Shown here piece after piece: positions 1 through 5,830 of a stretch of 7,875 nt of DNA (position 1 is the first letter of the stretch; the number at the start of each line of letters is the position of its first letter). The DNA lies in contig JALNYY010000176.1 in assembly GCA_023229605.1 (NCBI GenBank), positions 1 through 7,875 on the forward strand. Direction: 5' to 3'. A program made the translations under genes and the position numbers. The DNA comes from Methylobacter sp. (GTDB taxonomy: Bacteria; Pseudomonadota; Gammaproteobacteria; Methylococcales; Methylomonadaceae). The notes under the pieces were generated by a model, which saw only the letters and a list, made by a program, of their open reading frames with translations, was not told the DNA's origin and did no database searches.

Positions 1-105
1 CGCTTCCGCATCGAACAACTTAGCTGCGACGGCATAGAACTGAATCAGGCCGCTTTCAACGCTATAACCCATAATGGACAGTTATTTCCAAACGCAAATA
101 ACTAA
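1..105 (+). CDS. 3' end of an upstream gene, probably the separate ArnA-type formyltransferase
   Basis: The first frame is open from base 1 to a TAA at 103-105, giving the last 34 residues of a protein that begins outside the window. The tail reads RFRIEQLSCDGIEL and ends in NANN. The pattern of a beta strand followed by 'DG-x-x-L' resembles the C-terminal subdomain of Fmt-like formyltransferases. The gene ends 29 nt before a stand-alone ArnA decarboxylase half, and in E. coli the formyltransferase half is fused directly in front of that domain. I therefore infer a separate UDP-L-Ara4N formyltransferase. The identity rests mainly on position, because 34 residues contain no catalytic motif. 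Another arn gene or a glycosyltransferase is possible. That a coding region ends here is much surer than its name. Confidence 0.5.
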   Translation, partial: RFRIEQLSCDGIELNQAAFNAITHNGQLFPNANN

Positions 106-134
106 CAATTTTTAATATAACCCATCAGGAACTT

Positions 135-1178
135 ATGAACGTACTCATACTCGGTGTTAATGGTTTTATCGGCCATCACCTTTCAAAGCGCATCCTCGAA
201 ACCACCGATTGGCATGTCTACGGCATGGATATGCAATCCAACCGCGTTGAAGCATTCCGCGACAACGAACGCTTCCATTTTTTTGAAGGTGACATCACCA
301 TCAATCATGAGTGGATGGAATATCACATCAAGAAATGCGACGTGATCCTGCCGCTGGTTGCAATCGCCACGCCCGCCACTTATGTGAACCGCCCGCTGGC
401 GGTATTCGAACTGGATTTTGAGGCGAACCTGCCGATTATCCGCGCCTGCGTAAAATACAGAAAACGCGTGCTGTTTCCGTCAACCTCTGAAGTTTACGGC
501 ATGTGCAAGGACGATGAATTTCATCCTTATGAATCAGACCTGATATTAGGACCGATGAATAAACCGCGCTGGATTTACTCCTGCTCCAAGCAATTGCTGG
601 ACCGGGTTATCTGCGCTTACGGACAGGAACAGGGTTTCGATTACACCCTGTTCAGACCCTTTAACTGGATAGGCCCCGGCCTCGACAGCATCCATACGCC
701 GAAAGAAGGCAGTTCGCGCGTGGTCACCCAATTCCTGGGCCATATCGCCCGAGGCGAATCCATTAAACTGGTCGACGGCGGACAGCAACGCCGCAGTTTT
801 ACCTTCGTCAGCGACGGTATCGATGCGCTGGTGCGCATCATCAAGAACGAAAACGGCAAGGCCACCGGCAGTATCTACAATATCGGCAATCCGGCCAACG
901 ACCTGTCGATCAGGGAACTGGCCGAGCTGATGCTGAAAATCGCCAAAGAGCATCCCGAATATAAGGATCTGGCCGCCAAAGTCGAACTGATCGATACCAC
1001 CGCCAATGAATACTATGGAAAAGGCTATCAGGATGTTAAAACCCGTGTGCCCTGGATCGGCAATACCATCGATGACCTGGGCTGGAAACCTGAAATCACC
1101 GTGGAAAACGCGTTGCGCAACATTTTCGATGCCTACAGCCATGAGGTTGCCGCCGCCAGGGCGCTGATCGACCAATGA
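135..1178 (+). CDS. arnA: ArnA C-terminal-type UDP-glucuronic acid oxidative decarboxylase (stand-alone, 347 aa)
   Basis: This cytoplasmic SDR-family enzyme oxidises and decarboxylates UDP-glucuronate to UDP-4-keto-pentose with NAD+, an early step in L-Ara4N synthesis for lipid A modification. The N-terminal GVNGFIG (residues 7-13) is the Rossmann NAD-binding loop. From my memory of E. coli ArnA, residues here equal the E. coli number minus 315 throughout. Thr117, Ser118 and Glu119 in FPSTSEVYG match T432, S433 and E434. Tyr148 and Lys152 match the Y463/K467 pair, and Arg304 after GKGYQDV matches R619. All catalytic residues are therefore kept. E. coli ArnA is a 660-residue fusion with an N-terminal formyltransferase; here only the C-terminal half is present and it has its own start. 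AGGA at 127-130 lies 4 nt before the ATG, which supports that start. The stop overlaps the arnD start (ATGA), indicating one operon with translational coupling. Confidence in family and reaction is high. Confidence 0.95.
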   Translation: MNVLILGVNGFIGHHLSKRILETTDWHVYGMDMQSNRVEAFRDNERFHFFEGDITINHEWMEYHIKKCDVILPLVAIATPATYVNRPLAVFELDFEANLPIIRACVKYRKRVLFPSTSEVYGMCKDDEFHPYESDLILGPMNKPRWIYSCSKQLLDRVICAYGQEQGFDYTLFRPFNWIGPGLDSIHTPKEGSSRVVTQFLGHIARGESIKLVDGGQQRRSFTFVSDGIDALVRIIKNENGKATGSIYNIGNPANDLSIRELAELMLKIAKEHPEYKDLAAKVELIDTTANEYYGKGYQDVKTRVPWIGNTIDDLGWKPEITVENALRNIFDAYSHEVAAARALIDQ

Positions 1179-2083
1179 AAATCGCGCTGAAAGTCGATGT
1201 GGATACACTGCGCGGTACGCTGGAAGGCGTACCCGCATTGCTGGATCTGTATCAACGCTACGGCGTGAAAGCCACATTTCTGTTCAGCCTAGGCCCCGAC
1301 CATACCGGCCGGGCTCTGCGCCGGGCATTCAGGCCGGGATTTTTCAGCAAGGTTCAACGCACCTCGGTGCTCAGCCACTACGGACTGAAAACCCTGCTTT
1401 ACGGCACCTTGCTTCCCGGACCGCATATCGGCCGCCGGGGCCGCGACATCATGCGCCAAACCGAACAGGCCGGGCATGAAGTCGGCGTCCATTGCTACGA
1501 CCACGTCCGCTGGCAGGATTTTGTCGCCAACCGCGATGCCGAGTGGACCCGGAAAGAAATGCAGGCGGCCATCGATTCGTTTCAAGACATTTTCGGCCAT
1601 CCGCCTTCAGTACACGGTGCGGCCGGCTGGCAGCTGAACAAACACGCATTGCAGCTGGAACAGCAACTGGGTTTCCGTTACGCCAGCGACTGCCGCGGCC
1701 AGTCCCCGTTTATCCCGCAAATGGAAGGCGAGACTTTCCAATGCCCGCAAATCCCCACTACCCTGCCGACGCTGGACGAGCTGCTCGGCTGCAACGGCAT
1801 CACCGAAGCCAATGTGCATGAAGCGGTATTCGCCGCCAGCCGCAAGCCCGCCCCGGAAGGCCATGTGTATACCTTGCATGCGGAACTGGAAGGCATGAAA
1901 TTGCTGCCGGTTATGGAAAAGCTGCTGCAACTGTGGCAAAAAGCCGAAGATGACATCGGTACGCTGGAAGACTATGTCGCCGACCTCGATACCGCTACGC
2001 TGCCTATGCATGAGCTGGTCTGGGGCGAAGTGGAAGGGCGTTCGGGTGTGTTGGCCGTGCAAGGGTCGAAGATCGCATCGTAA
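1175..2083 (+). CDS. arnD: ArnD, 4-deoxy-4-formamido-L-arabinose-phosphoundecaprenol deformylase
   Basis: This polysaccharide-deacetylase (NodB-type, CE4) metalloenzyme removes the formyl group from undecaprenyl-phosphate-L-Ara4FN at the cytoplasmic face of the inner membrane, making the L-Ara4N carrier lipid. Its 302 residues are close to the E. coli length of about 296. The CE4 motif 1 'DVD' is at Asp8 and Asp10, within KVDVDTLRGT. The metal-binding HxxxH is His106/His110 in GVHCYDH. Further ArnD-typical blocks are AAGW (149-152), SDCRG (171-175), the PQIPTTLPT stretch (191-199) and TLHAE with His235. No signal peptide is visible. The start overlaps the previous stop by 4 nt (ATGA), so coupling with arnA is likely. 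arnT does not follow, unlike in E. coli arnBCADTEF. The GC-rich codon use matches the upstream gene. Confidence 0.95.
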   Translation: MKIALKVDVDTLRGTLEGVPALLDLYQRYGVKATFLFSLGPDHTGRALRRAFRPGFFSKVQRTSVLSHYGLKTLLYGTLLPGPHIGRRGRDIMRQTEQAGHEVGVHCYDHVRWQDFVANRDAEWTRKEMQAAIDSFQDIFGHPPSVHGAAGWQLNKHALQLEQQLGFRYASDCRGQSPFIPQMEGETFQCPQIPTTLPTLDELLGCNGITEANVHEAVFAASRKPAPEGHVYTLHAELEGMKLLPVMEKLLQLWQKAEDDIGTLEDYVADLDTATLPMHELVWGEVEGRSGVLAVQGSKIAS

Positions 2084-2091
2084 AACCCAAG

Positions 2092-2112
2092 CCTGCCCTG
2101 AGCTTGTCGAAG
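2092..2112. repeat. CTGAGCTTGTCGAAG-type short dispersed intergenic repeat
   Basis: The tract contains CTGAGCTTGTCGAAG starting nine bases after the arnD stop. I know near-identical strings as half-sites of short dispersed palindromic repeats in many proteobacterial genomes, usually paired with the reverse complement. The matching second arm is not visible nearby, so this is probably a lone or decayed half. It runs straight into the repeat core at 2135-2162. The classification relies on recall and on a single copy in the window. Confidence 0.4.
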
Positions 2113-2134
2113 AGTGTAGCGAGAAATAGCGTTA

Positions 2135-2162
2135 CCGGCGCACGCCCTGCGAATCTGCCGGA
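2135..2162. repeat. degenerate copy of the palindromic repeat core
   Basis: This 28-base stretch matches 3157-3184 at 24 of 28 positions by direct comparison; both share CCGGC.CACGCC, then GCGAATC, then GCCGGA. Its ends can pair (CCGGC at 2135-2139 with GCCGG at 2157-2161), but the longer stem and the outer GTAGGCCGGAATAAG arms of the intact element are absent. The preceding 20 or so bases (GTAGCGAGAAATAGCG) also resemble the left flank of the intact copy. It is best read as a decayed relative of that element. It lies between arnD and wbuC, where it might still form a weak transcript hairpin. Confidence 0.6.
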
Positions 2163-2231
2163 CAAAGTTGCAAACCCCGTCCGACTTTTGAGTCTTAATT
2201 AATCCACAGGGAACAATAGGATCAAAAACGT

Positions 2232-2702
2232 ATGATTACTCCCATCAATCAGCAACTGCTCAAAAAGCTTAGTATGGAGGCTATAGCATCGCCTCGCCGC
2301 CGTAAGAACCACAATTTCCATGAAAATAGTGAAGCTCAAACGCACCGATTATTAAATGCCATAGAGCCGAATTCATATGTTATGCCACACAAGCATACCG
2401 ACCCAAACAAAGGGGAAACTATAATTTGCCTTTCCGGCAAGCTGGGCTTAATAGTTTTCGACTCGACAGGTAACATTGAGCAAAAGCTGACATTAGGAGC
2501 AGACAGTGAGACTGTTGGCGTTGACATTCCTTACGGCATTTTTCACACGGTACTCGCACTGAAAAGTGGAACCGTGTTCTTTGAAGCTAAAGCGGGACCA
2601 TTTGTTCCGATTACAGCAGAAGAGAAAGCGCCATGGGCTCCAGCCGAAGGAGATGATTCAGTTACAAATTATCTCGCAACGCTCTATGCTATGTTTGATT
2701 GA
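2232..2702 (+). CDS. wbuC: WbuC-family cupin-fold metalloprotein
   Basis: This 156-residue protein has the WbuC signature ASPRRRKNHNFH (residues 19-30) followed by a single cupin domain. The metal-binding pattern is visible: His53 and His55 in MPHKHTDP, Glu62 in KGETII and His105 in IFHTVLAL. WbuC proteins are often found near O-antigen or lipopolysaccharide genes, but I know of no firmly established reaction, so a sugar-nucleotide or LPS role is inferred from family and neighbourhood only. It lies 148 nt after arnD with repeat debris in between, so it is probably transcribed separately. The base composition differs from the arn genes: 26 G/C in 2341-2400 against 35 in 781-840. The ribosome binding site is weak (AGGA at 2218-2221, rather far from the ATG). 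Met15 is an alternative start, but the family signature begins just after it, so the longer form fits better. Confidence 0.88.
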   Translation: MITPINQQLLKKLSMEAIASPRRRKNHNFHENSEAQTHRLLNAIEPNSYVMPHKHTDPNKGETIICLSGKLGLIVFDSTGNIEQKLTLGADSETVGVDIPYGIFHTVLALKSGTVFFEAKAGPFVPITAEEKAPWAPAEGDDSVTNYLATLYAMFD

Positions 2703-2744
2703 TTTGAAAACCCAAAGGATCATGGTCAATACGCCTTACAGCGT

Positions 2745-3029
2745 TCAAAGCAGCTTAACCAAAGCGGCAACAACGCCAATGGAAATCGCCATAAGACCGC
2801 CTAGCTTAATGACCAGCCGCTGTTCCGTTTGAATAAAACGCGAATCCATATCGCGGCGCAAGACGTCTATGTCGCGTCTTAGATCATCGATGTCGCGCTT
2901 AGTTGCCAGATCAGCTTCGCCCTGCGCCTCTTTAAACGCTTCTGTGAAAGCCTCGGCTTGGCTTTCCGGTACGCCAGCATCCTTGAGTGTCCGAACAAAT
3001 TTATGGGTATCAAACGTAATGGCAGTCAT
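2745..3029 (-). CDS. small DUF1640-like coiled-coil protein with C-terminal membrane anchor (94 aa)
   Basis: The protein begins MTAITFDTHKFVRTLKDAG, a start I associate with bacterial DUF1640 (CCDC90-like) proteins. An amphipathic 'ESQAEAFTEAFKEAQ' segment follows (residues 22-36). A charged coiled coil with repeated DLRRDID/VLRRDMD units covers about 41-70. A hydrophobic helix from about 74 to 92 (LVIKLGGLMAISIGVVAALVKLL) probably crosses the membrane, leaving the coiled coil in the cytoplasm. I chose the ATG at 3029 because AGAGGT lies 7 nt upstream on the minus strand and the family sequence begins there. A start at 3101 would add 24 unrelated residues across the promoter. No catalytic residues are visible and its function is not known to me. 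It converges on wbuC with a 42-nt gap and is divergent from the orphan gene across the palindromic element. Confidence 0.82.
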   Translation of the reverse strand: MTAITFDTHKFVRTLKDAGVPESQAEAFTEAFKEAQGEADLATKRDIDDLRRDIDVLRRDMDSRFIQTEQRLVIKLGGLMAISIGVVAALVKLL

Positions 3030-3060
3030 CAGCTTACCTCTTGTTTTTGATTTAGAGTGC

Positions 3061-3088
3061 AGTTTACCACGCTTGGAAGTCAAGACAA
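3061..3088 (-). promoter_or_regulatory. possible sigma70 promoter for the DUF1640-like gene
   Basis: On the minus strand TTGTCT (3083-3088) and TAAACT (3061-3066) are separated by 16 bases, a reasonable -35/-10 pair. Transcription would begin near 3054, about 25 nt before the ATG at 3029. The match is imperfect, but position and spacing fit the strong ribosome binding site downstream. Confidence 0.35.
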
Positions 3089-3110
3089 ACTGGACGTACA
3101 AGGCAGCCCC

Positions 3111-3230
3111 GTAGGCCGGAATAAGCCTGTTTGAGCGATAGCGAAAATAGGTGTTTCCGGCACACGCCGCGCGAATCCGCCGGAAACGCCACCTCGCGCT
3201 ACGCGCTTGGATGGCCTTATTCCGGCCTAC
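3111..3230. repeat. nested palindromic element (REP/MITE-like), about 120 bp
   Basis: The outer arms GTAGGCCGGAATAAG (3111-3125) and CTTATTCCGGCCTAC (3216-3230) are perfect 15-base inverted repeats. An inner stem pairs GTTTCCGGC (3153-3161) with GCCGGAAAC (3179-3187), extending to 12 pairs with one G-T. The stretches between also pair imperfectly (AGCGATAGCG on the left against the complement of CGCGCTACGCGCT on the right), so nearly the whole element can fold into one long hairpin or cruciform. A 28-base core recurs in degenerate form at 2135-2162. There is no coding capacity that I credit. The class resembles REP/BIME or non-autonomous MITE-like intergenic palindromes. It sits between divergent promoters and could affect both by forming a structure or acting as a transcription barrier. 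I see no clear target-site duplication. Confidence 0.85.
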
Positions 3231-3292
3231 TTGGCTGACCGTCGGCTTGCGGTTAATTTACAACATTCGATTCATCAAAAAGAGGACAAAGC

Positions 3293-4003
3293 ATGTCATT
3301 AGAAGCTATTCAGCCTATGAGTTACCAACAGTTTGTGAACACGCTTGGCGATACGGTGGGCCAAGTCATAGCTGTACTGGAAAATCATCAACGTGGAGGT
3401 TGGTGGAATGCTCTTCAGCGCTATCAGTATAATGGGATAGGTTACATTGCCGGCCAAAATATTAGAAATCAGTTTCACCAGCAGCTAGTTAACGCAGTGG
3501 TATTAAATGACCGTATAGATGTTGCAAACAACATTTTGCAGTGGGGCGAAATGCTGCCGTTGAATCAACAAATGCAAGACAATTTAGAGCTAAGTCTATT
3601 TTTATTGAACGATGAGATGAATGGCGATCTCAATCAAATATTTGCAGGACGTATAGCTTCAACATCAAAAATATATGAAATGTGGAATCCTGCTGCATGG
3701 GTAATCTATGATTCTTATTGCGCTAAAGGACTGCAATGGCTGATATCGCAATTCTGGAATCAAAATGGCAATGAAACCCACGCTAACATATTGAGGTACC
3801 CATGGCCTCCCGGACGAATTGGAGCTCCCATGAATGGTTTTCCACGTCTCGGCACTCCGCGACAAGCCAGACTTGGATTCATTTATGCGTCATGGCTATG
3901 TAGGGCAATCGCAGAGCAATTAAATGAAAATGGAAATCAAATGCTAGTATGGCAAGCTTATCACATTGAGATGGTGGCATTTCAAATTGGGCATGAAGTA
4001 TAA
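3293..4003 (+). CDS. uncharacterised protein, Trp/Asn/Gln-rich, 236 aa
   Basis: I do not recognise this protein. It is a convincing gene: AGAGGA at 3281-3286 lies 6 nt before the ATG, and the frame is open for 237 codons in fairly A+T-rich DNA (24 G/C in 3481-3540). No signal peptide or clear membrane helix is visible, so it is probably cytosolic. It has 10 Trp, about 24 Asn and about 24 Gln, an unusual make-up for this window. Residues 119-150 (GRIASTSKIYEMWNP, then WVIYDSYCAKGLQWL) look like the most conserved type of block, with a 'SK...W.P....IYD' pattern that I associate loosely with uncharacterised bacterial proteins. A Pro/Gly/Arg-rich linker (169-192) precedes a final helical section. 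It stands alone, divergent from the DUF1640-like gene, with 331 non-coding bases after it. Composition and isolation suggest transfer. No function is assigned. Confidence 0.8.
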   Translation: MSLEAIQPMSYQQFVNTLGDTVGQVIAVLENHQRGGWWNALQRYQYNGIGYIAGQNIRNQFHQQLVNAVVLNDRIDVANNILQWGEMLPLNQQMQDNLELSLFLLNDEMNGDLNQIFAGRIASTSKIYEMWNPAAWVIYDSYCAKGLQWLISQFWNQNGNETHANILRYPWPPGRIGAPMNGFPRLGTPRQARLGFIYASWLCRAIAEQLNENGNQMLVWQAYHIEMVAFQIGHEV

Positions 4004-4334
4004 ATGCTTACAAATACGCCAACTCTGACTAATAAGAGAGGCACATCTACAGACGCTTTCCAAAATATCCAAATGACTGGAAAAAGTCGTAGGCGGAAGT
4101 CCGTAATTTTATCTCTTTAAAAACCAACCTTCTTTCAGTGGGGATTGAATAAAAACTTCGTGCTCTTCATGTCTTCTTGGTGAAGCATCTGTTTATATCT
4201 TCCGCCAACCGTGCCTCCCCAAGCAAAAACAGAGTGTGTGTTGTATAATCGCAGTCAAACGGCTCATCTTGTAGCGACTTATTTTCCAGCCCGCTCAAGA
4301 TAACGCTCTATTCAACAAATAACCGAGTCAAGTC
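4004..4334. other. 331-base non-coding stretch upstream of pepA
   Basis: I find no credible gene, tRNA or strong rho-independent terminator here. Visible items are a TATAAT box (4244-4249), a run of loosely repeated CTTCGTG-like units at 4156-4182, and an 8-base inverted pair GGCGGAAG (4092-4099) / CTTCCGCC (4199-4206). The first part is A+T-rich like the orphan gene; the part near pepA reads as an ordinary leader. In E. coli-type genomes lptF and lptG lie divergently upstream of pepA; no trace of them is seen here. Confidence 0.6.
4244..4249 (+). promoter_or_regulatory. probable -10 box of the pepA-holC-valS promoter
   Basis: TATAAT is a perfect sigma70 -10 consensus placed 85 nt before the pepA ATG, the only good box in the gap. 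At the expected distance (4221-4226) the sequence AAGCAA is a poor -35, and there is no TGn extended -10, so an activator or another signal may help. The transcript would start near 4256 and carry a leader of about 80 nt. Confidence 0.5.
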
Positions 4335-5822
4335 ATGGACTATTCAGTAGAAACCGCGCCATTAGAAGAACTGCAATGCGATTGTGTTATTGTCGGTGTT
4401 TATCAAAGCCAACAGCTCAGTCCGTCGGCAACCGCCCTAAACAACAGCACCGACGGACTGATTAACAAAATCGTCAGCCGCGGCGACCTGAGCGGAAAAA
4501 ACGGCGAAACCGTGTTAATCAATGCGATTCCCGGCAGCAGGATTGAATCCATATTGCTGGTCGGACTGGGCGAAAATAAGCCTTTATCCGGCAAGAACTA
4601 CAAAAAAGCCCTGCTCGCCGCGGTCAACAGCCTGAAAAAACCGCAAATCAAATCGGTTGTTTGCTGTCTGGCCGAATGCGAGGTTGAAGGCCGCGATTGG
4701 CAATGGAAGTCCCGGCATATCATCGAAGTTTTTAACGATGCCGCGTATCAATTTACCCACACCAAATCCGATAAAGAAACCGAAAGCAGGATTGCAAAAA
4801 TCGCCATCGCCGCGCCGGAAACTGAACGCGCTTTGGCCCAGGCTGGCCTACTGCAAGGCAAAGCGGTTGCCGAAGGCATGGACTTGACCAAATACCTGGG
4901 CGATTTGCCGGGCAACATCTGCACGCCGACTTATCTTGCCGAACAGGCGATTGAATTAAGTAAAAAATACGCCAGTCTGGACGTTAAAATTCTGGAAGAA
5001 TCCGATATGGCGTCTTTGGGCATGGGTTCTTTTTTGTCGGTCTCGCGCGGCAGCCGTCAACCGGCGAAATTGATCACCCTGAGTTATCAAGGCGGCGATA
5101 AAAACGCCAAACCTATCGTGCTGATCGGCAAAGGCCTGACCTTCGATGCGGGCGGCATTTCCTTAAAACCGGCAGCAGGCATGGAAGAAATGAAATACGA
5201 CATGTGCGGTGGCGCATCTGTCCTGGGCACCTTACTCGCCGTGGCGCAAATGCAACTGCCGCTGAATATTGTCGGCCTGATTCCTTCATCGGAAAACCTG
5301 CCCGACGGCGACGCCAACAAACCGGGCGATATTGTGACCAGCATGTCCGGCAAAACCATTGAAATAATCAATACCGACGCCGAAGGCCGCCTGCTGCTGT
5401 GCGATGCATTGACCTATGCGGAACGCTACAACCCCGAGGTGGTGATAGACATCGCCACGCTGACCGGCGCGGTTGGCGTCGCTTTAGGCCGCGTAGCCAT
5501 GGGCGTACTCGGCAATGACGACGCCTTATGCAATGACCTGATTACGGCCGGCGAAATCGCCAACGACAGCGCTTGGCGCTTGCCGCTCTGGGAAGAATAC
5601 CAGGAACTGCTTAAATCCAATTTCGCCGACATGAGCAACTCCGGCGGCAAGGATGCAGGCACCATTACCGCCGCCTGCTTTCTGGCGCGATTTGCCGAAA
5701 AGTTCCGTTGGGCGCACCTGGACGTTGCGGCCACCGCCTGGCGCACAGGCCCAACCAAAGGCGCGACCGGCCGCCCCGTGCCGTTATTAAGCCAATACCT
5801 GATCAACCGGGCTAACCCCTAG
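4335..5822 (+). CDS. pepA: PepA, M17 cytosolic leucyl aminopeptidase
   Basis: This two-metal aminopeptidase cleaves N-terminal residues, preferring leucine, in cytosolic peptide turnover. Its 495 residues compare with about 503 in E. coli. The M17 signature NTDAEGRL is at 346-353. From my memory of E. coli numbering the metal and catalytic residues align with a constant offset of 4: Lys266, Asp271, Lys278, Asp289, Asp348, Glu350 and Arg352. The GKGLTFDAGGISLKP block spans 265-279. The N-terminal half (about 1-170) is the less conserved domain that in E. coli PepA also binds DNA in Xer recombination and carAB control; whether that role exists here cannot be told. It is first in a pepA-holC-valS cluster, 8 nt before holC. 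The ribosome binding site is weak (GAG around 4325). Confidence 0.97.
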   Translation: MDYSVETAPLEELQCDCVIVGVYQSQQLSPSATALNNSTDGLINKIVSRGDLSGKNGETVLINAIPGSRIESILLVGLGENKPLSGKNYKKALLAAVNSLKKPQIKSVVCCLAECEVEGRDWQWKSRHIIEVFNDAAYQFTHTKSDKETESRIAKIAIAAPETERALAQAGLLQGKAVAEGMDLTKYLGDLPGNICTPTYLAEQAIELSKKYASLDVKILEESDMASLGMGSFLSVSRGSRQPAKLITLSYQGGDKNAKPIVLIGKGLTFDAGGISLKPAAGMEEMKYDMCGGASVLGTLLAVAQMQLPLNIVGLIPSSENLPDGDANKPGDIVTSMSGKTIEIINTDAEGRLLLCDALTYAERYNPEVVIDIATLTGAVGVALGRVAMGVLGNDDALCNDLITAGEIANDSAWRLPLWEEYQELLKSNFADMSNSGGKDAGTITAACFLARFAEKFRWAHLDVAATAWRTGPTKGATGRPVPLLSQYLINRANP

Positions 5823-5830
5823 AACATAAA

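Noticed and set aside
546..1277. Long 243-codon open frame on the minus strand
   Set aside because: It lies antisense to the arnA-type decarboxylase gene and the arnD start, both with clear catalytic motifs. The translation has no recognisable features and is a shadow of G+C-rich coding DNA.
1607..2062. 151-codon minus-strand frame opposite arnD
   Set aside because: It is a shadow of arnD; the + strand protein matches the ArnD family over its full length.
2566..2832. 88-codon + strand frame overlapping wbuC and the DUF1640-like gene
   Set aside because: It overlaps two supported genes out of frame and shows no recognisable protein character.
3030..3101. Longer start for the DUF1640-like gene (24 extra residues from an ATG at 3101)
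   Set aside because: The extra residues do not look like the family, the upstream ATG has no obvious ribosome binding site, and the extension would cover the probable promoter. The ATG at 3029 has AGAGGT at proper spacing.
3231..3259. Possible promoter TTGGCT / TAATTT (17-base spacer) for the orphan gene
   Set aside because: Both boxes are poor matches. It is plausibly placed right after the palindrome, but too weak to list as a feature.
3151..3432. 93-codon + strand frame across the palindrome and the start of the orphan gene
   Set aside because: It runs through the palindromic repeat and overlaps the better-supported gene at 3293 in another frame; no ribosome binding site or family likeness.
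4092..4206. 8-base inverted pair GGCGGAAG / CTTCCGCC
   Set aside because: The arms are short and about 100 bases apart, which is expected by chance in a 331-base gap; no U-tract or further pairing supports a hairpin.
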